Part shown: positions 1-6,551 of the stretch, one piece after another | Layout of the letters: each line of letters starts with the position of its first letter | Numbering within the stretch: the stretch's first letter is position 1 | DNA from: JAUVZF01 sp964539385 | Lineage (GTDB): Bacteria > Planctomycetota > Phycisphaerae > FEN-1346 | Assembly: GCA_964539385.1 (NCBI GenBank) | Contig: CAZIJC010000213.1 | Span: 1 to 7,054 of the forward strand | Direction of reading: 5' to 3' | Length of the DNA: 7,054 nucleotides | Translations under genes and position numbers: made by a program | Notes under the pieces: generated by a model | The model's input: only the letters and a program-made list of their open reading frames with translations | The model's database searches: none | Told to the model about the DNA's origin: nothing

Positions 1-3000
1 TGCCGTAGGCGCCCGCCACGCGGCGTTCGAGCGACGGGCCCAGGCCATCGGGCTCCGTCGGCCATGCCGGCACGTCGTTGTACGTCACCTTCTCGGCCAC
101 GATGTACGGCACGTACCCCGGCGGCTCGCCCGGCGGCGGGTCCGTCCATTCCGGCTCACCGGGACGTGACAGTTCCACCCGCTCGCCGGCGTTCTCCAGC
201 GCCCCGTCCCACGATCCGTACACGTTCACGCCACCGGGCACCGGCCCGCAAGCCGACTCGAACGTGGGCCGGTCGACGCCGATGACCAGGGCGTAACCGC
301 CGGCCGGCACGTAGGCGCCGGCCGGGAAGGTGAAGTCGATGCCGTCGGTAAACGCCCACGGATTGGGCGTCGGTTCGGCATCGTGAAGCGGCACATCCGT
401 GCCCGTGCGGTTGGCCAGTTCGATGAACTCCAGGCCGCCCGTCTCGGGGTGGTACATAATCTCGTTGATGACGACGTCGGGGACGACGGGTCCGGAGTTG
501 GGCCCGCCCATCGTGGGGGAGCCCATTGCGACGAAGTCCTTGCGGCCCGTCGACTTGATGTGCCGGCCGAAGGTGACGCCGCGGTCGGATGCGTCGAAGT
601 CCTCGTCGGTCCGGTACCCGCGCAAGAGCCCGCCCTCGGCGGCCGTCAGGCACACCTCGTCGCCGAACTCGCTCAGGCCGAAGGCGCCGCCGAAGTCGGC
701 CGCCTGCGTGAAGACGGCGTACTGGCCCGGGCCGAGCGGGTCGATCGTCGGGATCTGCCACTTCGCCGGAGTCGTCGGGTCGTCGCTGAGGTACCATCCG
801 GTGATGTCGATCGTCTGGTCTTCGGTGGTGTTGACCAGTTCGATCCAGTCGCCGTGAACCGGGTCGTCCTGGTGGGTGAGGACCTCGTTGATGACGATGT
901 CGCCGGGGTTCAAGGGGCTCGGGTCGGCGGCGCCCGGGTTGCCGCCGCAAGCCCAACTGGCGCGCCAGCCGTCTTTGGAGTTCCAGAGGAGCGGGTCCTG
1001 GAGCGGGTCGCGGACGACGAGCGAGTAGCCGCCGCCGTCGGTGTGGTCGAACCATCCGTCCTTGTGCTCGAACTGCTGGATCGCGTCACCGAAGATCGTC
1101 CCGAGGCCGATGGCTTCGCCGGTATCGTCGAGGCCGCTGAGCCATTCGAACTCGCCGGCGATGCGGTCCGAGAGGCCCGGGCCGTAGCGCTGCTCGAAGG
1201 CGTCGCGGTCCCTGACGACGAGGGCGAAGTCGCCGCCGCCGAGCGTCATCGTCGGAAAGTCGAACCAGACGCCGTCGCTGAAGGTGACGCCCGCCAGGTT
1301 GATCGTTTCGGCGCCGATGTTTTGGAGTTCGATGAACTCGAAGTCGTCACCGTCGGTGAAGCCCGCCGCCATCTCGGCCGCCGTCGGGTCAGCCGGGTTA
1401 TACATGACCTCCGTGACGACGAGGTCGGCGGGCGTGTCGAGGACGAAGATGGCCTCGGCCAGGGCGCTCCACGTGCCGCCGCTGTAGACGCGGGCCTTGA
1501 CGTTGGTGTTGGCCGTCAGCGTAACCGGCGAGCCGTATACCTGCGCCGCTGGCGATGTGCCGCCGCCTACCAGACGCGGGTCGGTGCCGTCGGTGGTGTA
1601 ATAGATCGTTCCGGCCGGCGCGCTCATCGCGAGGCCGAAGCCGGAGGCGATCTCGCCGCCGTGCTGGTTGAACGACGGGGCGATGACGGATGGGTAGAGG
1701 TCGGCGTTGCGATACTGGCCCTGGAGGACGCCGTTCTCGATACGGATCATGATCTCGCTGCGGCTCCAGTTGCCGGCGTTCAAGGGGTCGGGATCGTAGA
1801 AGTAGGAGGTCAGGAGCCTCTGCTGTTCGGCGAACCACTGGTTGTCGCGCGTGTACGGCCCGCCCGGGCGGTCGTCGCCCCAGCGTGCGGACTCGCCGAT
1901 GATGGCCAGGTCGAGTTCGTCGGCGCGTGCCATCCATCGGTCGGCGGCGGCATCGGGCGTCAGGGCGCCGTCGTTGAAGAAGTGCTTGTGGATGCGGTCG
2001 GCGTACAGAAGTCTGAACTCGTCGCTTTTTCGGAGGTTCTGGAACAGGCCGCTTGGCCGTCCGGAGCCGCTGACGCCGATCTTGTTGATGGTGACGCCTT
2101 CGAGGACGCGTTCGGCGTCCCAATCGTAGATTCGCCAGGGCACGTCGTCGAGCCCGCCTCCGGCGGCCCGCCAGTTGTGGCCGTCCCAGTCGGAGTTGCC
2201 GCCGTAGTGATTGACGATCATGTAATCGATGAGGTTGACGACGTCGAGTTCTTGGCGGATCTGGTCGTACTCGGCCAGGGAGATGTATCCGTCGCCGGCG
2301 GCGCTGGAGACCAGGCTCTGGAGGCTGTTCCAGGAGTCCTTGTCGCCGTCGGTCGGCAAACCCGAGTTGAGGGCGTCGATCCGGTCCTCGTCGCCGCCGT
2401 GGTACTCGGCGTAATGCGAGGATTCCTGCCGCTCGTGTACGTTGTACACGCCCCAGTATAGGCCGTTGAGGTAAAGATGGACGTAGGTGCCGTTGCCGGC
2501 GTCGATTTGTCCCATGGCGATGAGCGTGTCGCGCATCCACTGTTCGCGGATCATGCTGCCGCGGTCGCGCTGGCCCTGGTCCCGGTGGATCCACGAATTG
2601 TTGTACATGGCGCGGAGGTGCAGGCTGTTGAATTCATCCACGGGCCAGTCGTCGAACAGGGGGAAGTTGAGCCGGCCGGGACCGTGGATGGTGCGGAACC
2701 GGAGGCTCATCGAGTGCTTGATGGCGTTGCCGGGGTTGCGGCTGGCGCCGCCCTGCATCTTGAGGCCGGCGTCTACCTGGAAGCCTTCCGAGCCATCGGC
2801 GTAGATGAGTTCGGCCGAGGTCAGTTTTTCGAGCGTCGTGCTGCCGGGGTTGGAATACAGCCCCCCGCTGCCAAAGATGTCTTCCATCGGCAGCACCAGC
2901 GAGAGCGATGGAATGGCCGTGAGGCCCTCGATGAACCGGTCGTGATACTGCCCGCTCATCGAGATGCTCTGATCGACGTCGTAGTCGGCGTTGGGTTCGC

Positions 3001-4969
3001 CTCCCCATGAGGTGGGGTACCCGTCGGGCCGCGTCTGCGTGGCCACGTCGTCGGGGAAGATGTAGGTCTGGGTGTCGATGTTGGTCGACAGGTACCCGGG
3101 TTTGGTGGCCATGGCCCGCAGGGTGGTGGTGGCGTCGATGTGGATCGGGCCGTCGTATTCTGAGATGGGGCCCGTGTACTCAGCCGGGTCGATCCACTGG
3201 GGCTTGCTCCCGTCGGTGGTGTAGAAGATTTCGACGTCGCCCGTGTTGCTGGTGATTGCCACGTCGATCGGATCGTCGTAGAAGCCGCGGTCGTGGTCGA
3301 ACTTCGTGTCGCCCACGAAGGCGACGAAGGCGTCGAGGTTGGGGAATCCCGGGCTCGGCGTGATAAAGTAGTGCGGCGTCAGGCCGATGCTCTCGATCTG
3401 GGCGAGTTCCGGCAGGATGAGGAAGTCGTTGTCGTCGGCCCCGTAATTCAGCCCGTGAATCGCCAGGACGTTCGTGCCGGCCTGCAATAGCCCAAGGTGG
3501 TTCGAGATGTTGATGTCTTCGTACTGCATGGCCGAAGCGCTGGAATGCGCGCCGGTGGCCGCAGCGCTGTAGGCCGGTGTTCCGGCGGGCGCGTTGCGGC
3601 GTGCAATCTCGGTGCCGTTCAGATAGGCCACGAAGCCATCGTCGTACTTCATGCGAAGGTAGAGCGTATCGTAGTCGTTCGGGTCGGCCACGTTGAACGG
3701 AACGCGGATAAAAGCCGAGGCGTTCTGATCGGCCATCTCGGCCTCGACGTCGGTCTCGATCAGGCTGCCGTAGGAGTTTTCGGACCCGGTGACCACATCG
3801 CCCTCGACGGCGAGGCCGCCGCCGGCGGTGTCGCCGACGAGATGGAAATCGGCGGCATTCCAGGAGCCGTAGTCGCCCTCGGCGGCCCAGAGTTCGACCT
3901 CCGAGCCGGCGGCGCGCTCGAACATAATCAGACGCAGGTCGTACTGGCCGGGCGTCGTCACGTTGAAGACGCCCAGCGTATCGCCCGGACCGCGCATATC
4001 GGGATACTCGATGGAGAAACTGTCCGTGCCGTCCTCGAGCGACAGGCTGAACCCGTCGCTGCTGTTGACGACGAACGTCCACTCGCCCGCCGACGGGATG
4101 GTGAGCGTGGCGGTGGCATCGACGACGAAGTCGTCCGTGTCCTGGCCGATCGTCAGGCCGGGGAAACTGTTCTCACCGGTGTCATCACGGCCATGGCCGC
4201 CCGTGTTGTAGTAATTGATGTACTCGACGTTCTCGGCAAACACGGCCTGATGCTGCGACGGATTGTCGATGACGGTCTCGGCCGTACTCAGGTTGCCGAC
4301 CAAGCCGCTCGCCTTGTAAAGCGTGACGGCAAAGCCGGGGATGGTCGTCTCAAAGCCGACGCCGGTCTGGCCCTGAATCCAGCCCGAGGTGTCGAAATCG
4401 ATGTCCGTCCAGCCCGGCGCCTCTCCGTCGGGAATGAGCGTGTAGGCGGTGCTTTGGCCGGGGGCCAGCGGCGTGACCAGAACGTCCTCGTACAGCCCGT
4501 AAGAGATGTCCTCTTGCTGCGCGGGGAAGTCATACTCGGAGACGATATCCTCCCGTTCACCGCCGGGGGCGACGAGTGCCAGGTATTCCCCGTCGCCGTC
4601 GAGCTTGAAGTTGGTGTGCAACTCCTCGAGCGGATCCGTGCGGTTCTTGTCCGAGGCGAAGACAACCAGATACTCGTCGGGGTTGAGCGTCCGTGCGGGG
4701 AACGTCCACTTAGTCAGGTTGGCGTCGTTGTCGGTCAGGTGCCAGCCGGTCAGATCGACGCCCGTCTCAGTAGGGTTGTAGATCTCGATCCAGTCGGAGT
4801 AGGCCCCGTCCTCATCGGCCAAGGTCGAGTTGTTGATGGCCAGGAACTCGGTGATGAGCGGCGTGCCATCGAGCAGCAGGCGCGGCTCAAGGGGTTCCAT
4901 GGCCGGGGCGCGCGGACCCTTGGGCGAAAACGTGCGGCGTGCGTTTGTCTTTCCCTGGAAATACGGCAT
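1..4969 (-). CDS. Giant LEPR-XLL / lamin-tail / CotH kinase-like extracellular protein (3' end outside window)
   Basis: This is a modular, probably exported planctomycete protein. At least 1656 codons are open from the ATG at 4969 to the window edge, so the C-terminus is missing. Domain order by residue is: LEPR-XLL motif 24-34; LTD 38-147; beta-sandwich half 183-213; PA14-like insert about 215-395; second sandwich half 397-510; chitobiase-C-like 557-650; CotH kinase-like 686-1000; chitobiase-C-like 1097-1176; LTDs at about 1182-1300, 1357-1455 and from 1497. The 4969 start is chosen because it is the first ATG after an in-frame TAA near 5058 and gives a short basic leader before LEPR. Its Shine-Dalgarno is poor (GGGTGG). 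No classical signal peptide is visible. A sigma70-like promoter lies about 95 bases upstream. Known from the families: LTD and PA14 domains bind or scaffold at surfaces, and CotH domains can be kinases. The substrate and cellular role here are unknown. Confidence 0.93.
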   Translation of the reverse strand, partial: MPYFQGKTNARRTFSPKGPRAPAMEPLEPRLLLDGTPLITEFLAINNSTLADEDGAYSDWIEIYNPTETGVDLTGWHLTDNDANLTKWTFPARTLNPDEYLVVFASDKNRTDPLEELHTNFKLDGDGEYLALVAPGGEREDIVSEYDFPAQQEDISYGLYEDVLVTPLAPGQSTAYTLIPDGEAPGWTDIDFDTSGWIQGQTGVGFETTIPGFAVTLYKASGLVGNLSTAETVIDNPSQHQAVFAENVEYINYYNTGGHGRDDTGENSFPGLTIGQDTDDFVVDATATLTIPSAGEWTFVVNSSDGFSLSLEDGTDSFSIEYPDMRGPGDTLGVFNVTTPGQYDLRLIMFERAAGSEVELWAAEGDYGSWNAADFHLVGDTAGGGLAVEGDVVTGSENSYGSLIETDVEAEMADQNASAFIRVPFNVADPNDYDTLYLRMKYDDGFVAYLNGTEIARRNAPAGTPAYSAAATGAHSSASAMQYEDINISNHLGLLQAGTNVLAIHGLNYGADDNDFLILPELAQIESIGLTPHYFITPSPGFPNLDAFVAFVGDTKFDHDRGFYDDPIDVAITSNTGDVEIFYTTDGSKPQWIDPAEYTGPISEYDGPIHIDATTTLRAMATKPGYLSTNIDTQTYIFPDDVATQTRPDGYPTSWGGEPNADYDVDQSISMSGQYHDRFIEGLTAIPSLSLVLPMEDIFGSGGLYSNPGSTTLEKLTSAELIYADGSEGFQVDAGLKMQGGASRNPGNAIKHSMSLRFRTIHGPGRLNFPLFDDWPVDEFNSLHLRAMYNNSWIHRDQGQRDRGSMIREQWMRDTLIAMGQIDAGNGTYVHLYLNGLYWGVYNVHERQESSHYAEYHGGDEDRIDALNSGLPTDGDKDSWNSLQSLVSSAAGDGYISLAEYDQIRQELDVVNLIDYMIVNHYGGNSDWDGHNWRAAGGGLDDVPWRIYDWDAERVLEGVTINKIGVSGSGRPSGLFQNLRKSDEFRLLYADRIHKHFFNDGALTPDAAADRWMARADELDLAIIGESARWGDDRPGGPYTRDNQWFAEQQRLLTSYFYDPDPLNAGNWSRSEIMIRIENGVLQGQYRNADLYPSVIAPSFNQHGGEIASGFGLAMSAPAGTIYYTTDGTDPRLVGGGTSPAAQVYGSPVTLTANTNVKARVYSGGTWSALAEAIFVLDTPADLVVTEVMYNPADPTAAEMAAGFTDGDDFEFIELQNIGAETINLAGVTFSDGVWFDFPTMTLGGGDFALVVRDRDAFEQRYGPGLSDRIAGEFEWLSGLDDTGEAIGLGTIFGDAIQQFEHKDGWFDHTDGGGYSLVVRDPLQDPLLWNSKDGWRASWACGGNPGAADPSPLNPGDIVINEVLTHQDDPVHGDWIELVNTTEDQTIDITGWYLSDDPTTPAKWQIPTIDPLGPGQYAVFTQAADFGGAFGLSEFGDEVCLTAAEGGLLRGYRTDEDFDASDRGVTFGRHIKSTGRKDFVAMGSPTMGGPNSGPVVPDVVINEIMYHPETGGLEFIELANRTGTDVPLHDAEPTPNPWAFTDGIDFTFPAGAYVPAGGYALVIGVDRPTFESACGPVPGGVNVYGSWDGALENAGERVELSRPGEPEWTDPPPGEPPGYVPYIVAEKVTYNDVPAWPTEPDGLGPSLERRVAGAYG
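2..1426 (-). other. Run of three further lamin-tail domains
   Basis: After residue 1182 three LTDs follow in series. The first begins LVVTEVMYNPADP with FEFIELQN near 1210. The second begins IVINEVLTHQDDP with GDWIELVN near 1374. The third begins VVINEIMYHPETG with LEFIELAN near 1515. Each contains the later G-x-Y-A-L/V-V/F strand (for example GGYALVIGVD). The third continues towards the window edge, ending near SLERRVAGAYG, and is probably close to complete. Such repeats usually form a rod of Ig-like modules. Confidence 0.85.
1442..1681 (-). other. Chitobiase/hexosaminidase C-terminal-like domain 2
   Basis: Residues 1097-1176 contain IYYTTDGTDPR (1122-1132) and then TLTANTNVKARVYSGGTWS. This is the same small beta fold as the domain ahead of the CotH region but a diverged copy, not a recent duplicate. 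It links the CotH region to the C-terminal run of LTDs. Confidence 0.8.
1970..2914 (-). other. CotH kinase-like domain
   Basis: Residues 686-1000 show the ordered motifs of the CotH family, whose founding members are a Bacillus spore-coat kinase and fungal invasins. An IPSLSLVL start is followed by KMQGGASRNPGNAIKHS (737-753; the basic, Gly-rich segment with K751), and then YLNGLYWGVYNVHER (833-847), matching N-G-x-Y-x-G-x-Y-x-x-x-E. Next come NHYGGNSDWDGHN (920-932), matching an N-x-D...N metal-site pattern, and WRIYDWDAE (945-953), matching the W-x-x-x-D-W/L-D motif. All these polar positions are present, so an active protein kinase is plausible. This is inferred from motifs, not shown. Many planctomycete homologues share this exact style. 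Confidence 0.87.
3020..3301 (-). other. Chitobiase/hexosaminidase C-terminal-like domain 1
   Basis: Residues 557-650 begin FDHDRGFYDDPIDVAI and contain IFYTTDGSKP, followed by ATTTLRAMATKPGYLST. The YTTDGS-x-P motif with a later T-x-L-R/K-A-x-A strand is characteristic of the small beta domain at the C-terminus of chitobiases (CHB_HEX_C type). The domain sits immediately before the CotH region, as it does in many planctomycete CotH proteins, and is probably structural. Confidence 0.8.
3785..4327 (-). other. PA14-like beta-rich insert inside a split beta-sandwich domain
   Basis: Residues 183-207 (GWTDIDFDTSGW, then TGVGFE) look like the first half of a galactose-binding-like sandwich common in this protein class. 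In relatives the second half, matching here ETDVEAEM followed by SAFIRVPF at residues 405-424, usually comes within about 20-40 residues. Here about 190 residues intervene. The insert contains GEWTFVVNSSDGFSLSLEDG (residues 295-314) and GQYDLRLIMFERAAGSEVEL (341-360). These match the two core signatures of PA14-type carbohydrate-binding folds: T-F-x-V-x-S-D-D/S-G-F, and G-x-Y-x-L-R-L-x-x-F-E. A nested, possibly sugar-binding module is inferred. The domain limits are approximate. Confidence 0.65.
4529..4858 (-). other. Lamin-tail domain 1 (LTD)
   Basis: Residues 38-147 begin with a LITEFLAINN strand and continue with SDWIEIYNPT and LTGWHLTDN, the usual LTD signature (a hydrophobic strand, then D/EWIEIYN, then a G-W/Y-L-T/S-D turn). 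The domain is an immunoglobulin-like fold found in nuclear lamins and in many bacterial extracellular proteins. Here it directly follows the LEPR motif. Its ligand is not known. Confidence 0.85.
4868..4900 (-). other. LEPR-XLL N-terminal signature
   Basis: Residues 24-34 of the large protein read MEPLEPRLLLD. They follow a 23-residue leader with several Arg and Lys residues. This is the hallmark LEPR-XLL motif at the N-terminus of very large planctomycete proteins, thought to mark exported or surface proteins, although no mechanism is established. The methionine at residue 24 could itself be a start codon, but no ribosome-binding site precedes it. Known members usually carry a basic leader before the motif, which favours the upstream ATG. 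Confidence 0.9.
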
Positions 4970-5062
4970 AAACCACCCGCCCGCGACCGGCGTCTGAACC
5001 CCCGGCAGAGCCCGGATACACGCTCCCCCCTGCCACCCGCAGGCGCGGTCTCCTTCACCTTA

Positions 5063-5091
5063 AGTATACACACAAACGCGGAAAATGCCAA
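5063..5091 (-). promoter_or_regulatory. Sigma70-type promoter for the large LEPR gene
   Basis: Reading the minus strand, TTGGCA (5091-5086) is followed by a 17-base spacer and then TATACT (5068-5063). Each hexamer is one base from consensus and the spacing is optimal. Transcription would begin near 5056, leaving a leader of about 87 bases before the ATG at 4969. The spacer is T-rich in an otherwise GC-rich region. An AAGGAG just downstream of the -10 box (about 5051-5046) has no in-frame start codon after it. Confidence 0.7.
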
Positions 5092-5192
5092 TCTGCCTGC
5101 CCATTCGGGTGCACGGACGTTTTGGAGGTCGCAGTCAAGGCGGTTTGCGCGGCCCATACGGGCCTCATCGGGCCCGAAACCCGTCCGCACCG

Positions 5193-5319
5193 CCGGTCGC
5201 GGCGGCGACCGGGAAATCGTTGCCACCCCGGCCAAGAGGGTGGCACGGCAGCGGCGAAGCCGCGGCCGTGGGGCACGCCGCGCCGCGTGCGGCTGCACGG
5301 CCCAAGGGCCGTGCCACCC
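5193..5319. repeat. Composite stem-loop array bracketed by 12-bp inverted repeats
   Basis: Five potential hairpins lie in series: 5193-5212 (8-bp stem, GGCG loop); 5221-5245 (TGCCACCC with GGGTGGCA, 9-base loop); 5244-5270 (6+5 bp with one mismatch, GAA loop); 5273-5290 (GCACGC with GCGTGC); and 5295-5314 (9-bp stem GCACGGCCC with GGGCCGTGC). An outer perfect 12-bp inverted repeat, GGGTGGCACGGC at 5238-5249 with GCCGTGCCACCC at 5308-5319, would compete with the inner stems. The element lies between divergent genes, so it does not terminate either one. It resembles an interspersed REP-like repeat. From memory, GGGTGGCACGGC-type elements recur in planctomycete genomes, but that is unverified here. 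Confidence 0.65.
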
Positions 5320-5383
5320 TGCTAAACGTACTGCCAAAACACCTAATCCGTCTGCCCCAAACGGTCGATAAACGCTCCTAGGG

Positions 5384-5401
5384 TCCCCCCTATCGGAGGG
5401 A
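5384..5401 (+). promoter_or_regulatory. Hairpin over the ribosome-binding site of the 5407 gene
   Basis: The strong Shine-Dalgarno GGAGGG (5395-5400), six bases before the GTG at 5407, can pair with TCCCCCC (5384-5390) around a TATC loop. This gives six base pairs and one C-A mismatch. The pairing would bury the ribosome-binding site and might limit translation. The same Shine-Dalgarno is the main reason for accepting the GTG start. Confidence 0.45.
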
Positions 5402-5406
5402 AGGCG

Positions 5407-5799
5407 GTGGCTGAGGACGAACTGATTCGGACGCTCGAAGAGACCGTCCAGGAGGAGCGGCCCGCGACCGGCCGGCGCCGGAGCGCGGACCGCCGAACCG
5501 CAAAACCGACGAACTTCGGCGGCCCCGAACGCCGAAAACGCGACCGACGCGTCATGGCCGACCGCCGCAGCGGCGGCGACCGACGCACCAGCAGCGACCG
5601 CCGGTATGCCCTCCGCCGCAAGGCCGACCAGGAGGCGTTTCAGAAACGCGTCGAGGAAGGGGACCTCACACTGGAAGAGATCGAGTTCGTCCGGGCCGTG
5701 GACCGTTACAAGAGAAAGTTCAATCGCCCCTTCCCCACCTGGAGTGAAATACTGGCAATCGTCAAGGAACTTGGGTACACTAAGGACAGTTTGACCTAG
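5407..5799 (+). CDS. Hypothetical basic protein with DRR hexad repeats and a conserved-looking C-terminal domain
   Basis: Function not recognised; 130 residues. It begins with an acidic helix (residues 2-18). A charged, low-complexity segment (22-72) follows, in which DRR occurs at 28, 46, 52, 58 and 64; the last four are spaced exactly six residues apart. From about 75 comes a compact helical domain with GDLTLEEIEFVRAVDRYKR (85-103) and then RPFPTWSEILAIVKELGY (107-124). The second part looks like a helix-turn-helix or winged-helix-sized module, and I believe similar PFPTWSE..LGY tails occur in other planctomycete hypothetical proteins. The GTG start is supported by GGAGGG six bases upstream; the next possible start, ATG at residue 50, would cut the repeat. 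No signal peptide or membrane segment is seen. A DNA- or RNA-binding or adaptor role is conceivable from the charge alone, but unproven. Confidence 0.82.
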   Translation: MAEDELIRTLEETVQEERPATGRRRSADRRTAKPTNFGGPERRKRDRRVMADRRSGGDRRTSSDRRYALRRKADQEAFQKRVEEGDLTLEEIEFVRAVDRYKRKFNRPFPTWSEILAIVKELGYTKDSLT

Positions 5800-5877
5800 C
5801 GATGGGCGGCTGCCCGCGGGGAAGGTCCTTGCCGACGCGCCCCTCACCCTGAACTCCGGTTTCGAGACGGGAATCCC

Positions 5878-6363
5878 ATGGAACGCGTTGCCATCCTTGT
5901 TTCCACAGCGCCTCTGCGAAAGACCACCACACGCCACGGTATCACGAAGCAGCGGCTGAACATGGAAACCTGCCTCGAACTGGCGAGGCGATTCGACCTG
6001 GTGATCATCGGCAGCCTGTCGGCCGACGAAGTCTTCAAGTACGTCGAAGACCACCTGCCGCCGGAGGTCCGGCCCAGGTTCCGACTCTACGCGCGCTCGT
6101 TCTTCCACGGTTTCCGCACCGATGAGATCATGCGGACCGCCGACGACCCCCGCAACCCCGGATGGCAGCAGATACTCTCGGAAAACGGCGTCGAGTTCGA
6201 GGTCCTGCGCAGCCGCATCGGCCACGACCAGCGCCATCAGCAGGAGCGCTTCGCCTGGGACAACCTGACCCATTTCGTTACCGACGAGCGGGTTACGCTC
6301 GTCACCGGTGGCGAGGGACAACTCCTTTACGACCAGCCCCGGGCCGCCCGTCGCAAAAGGTAG
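5878..6363 (+). CDS. Hypothetical 161-residue cytoplasmic protein
   Basis: Function not recognised. The N-terminus (MERVAILVSTAP) and RFDLVIIGSLSADEVFKYVED (residues 38-58) alternate hydrophobic strands and helices, as in a Rossmann-like or other alpha/beta fold. The middle is rich in aromatic and basic residues (FRLYARSFFHGFRTDEI, 68-84). The end has HDQRHQQERFAWDNLTHFV (116-134), then VTLVTGGEGQLLY and a basic tail RAARRKR. There is no signal peptide or membrane segment. Codon use is strongly GC-ending, as expected for a real gene here. The ATG at 5878 has only a weak GGGA five bases upstream. It starts 78 bp after the preceding gene on the same strand with no obvious terminator between, so cotranscription is likely. 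The opposite strand is also open here, but that reading has no recognisable domain. Confidence 0.8.
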   Translation: MERVAILVSTAPLRKTTTRHGITKQRLNMETCLELARRFDLVIIGSLSADEVFKYVEDHLPPEVRPRFRLYARSFFHGFRTDEIMRTADDPRNPGWQQILSENGVEFEVLRSRIGHDQRHQQERFAWDNLTHFVTDERVTLVTGGEGQLLYDQPRAARRKR

Positions 6364-6551
6364 CCGCGAACCAGCCCTCCCTTGGCGCCAAAGCGCAGCC
6401 GACCATTTCTGCACGCTCCGTCCGCCGAGCGCCGCCGCCCGGGTTCACCGATTTTCCGCAATAACCGGACTCGCCCGCCGTTTGTGCTGATGCACGTCGG
6501 GGGCGTCGAGTGGTGGGTTACTCTGCCCCGGCAGACAGAAGGAGAACGGTT

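Larger units (their letters stand above)
4970..5406. other. Divergent intergenic region
   Basis: These 437 bases separate the minus-strand LEPR gene from the plus-strand gene at 5407. They hold the LEPR promoter (5063-5091), the stem-loop array (5193-5319) and the hairpin over the 5407 gene's ribosome-binding site (5384-5401). The stretch 5092-5192 has short hairpin-capable GC tracts but nothing recognisable. No convincing plus-strand promoter was found; a GATAAA at 5367-5372 lacks a good -35 box. Open frames crossing this region in several phases match nothing known and look like GC-bias artefacts. Confidence 0.7.

Noticed and set aside
383..2461. Long plus-strand open frame (692 codons) over the CotH region
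   Set aside because: It is the exact antisense of the LEPR frame, codon for codon. It is open because of GC-rich codon bias, shows no domains, and the minus-strand reading has clear CotH and LTD motifs.
3497..5371. Plus-strand open frame of 624 codons
   Set aside because: It is antisense to the LEPR gene and then runs through its promoter and the stem-loop array; it lacks domains and a ribosome-binding site.
5085..5381. Possible small plus-strand gene across the stem-loop array
   Set aside because: The peptide is made of repeat-derived Arg/Pro/Gly runs, and several frames are open at once, as expected for a GC-rich structured repeat.
5804..5815. GGGC-GGCT-GCCC hairpin just after the DRR gene as a terminator
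   Set aside because: The stem is only four base pairs and has no T tract.
6382..6391. Perfect palindrome TTGGCGCCAA downstream of the 161-residue gene
   Set aside because: A single 10-bp palindrome with no T tract and no second copy. It could be an operator half or chance, and nothing else supports it.
4750..6414. Minus-strand open frame of 554 codons
   Set aside because: It overlaps the LEPR start, the stem-loop array and both small plus-strand genes, and its translation is low-complexity with no recognisable motif. The plus-strand genes have better start signals (5407) and codon use.
6482..6522. Promoter for the tandem-repeat gene
   Set aside because: A TTGTGC-like -35 has no acceptable -10 at proper spacing, and the only AT-rich hexamer (TTACTC) is too far away.
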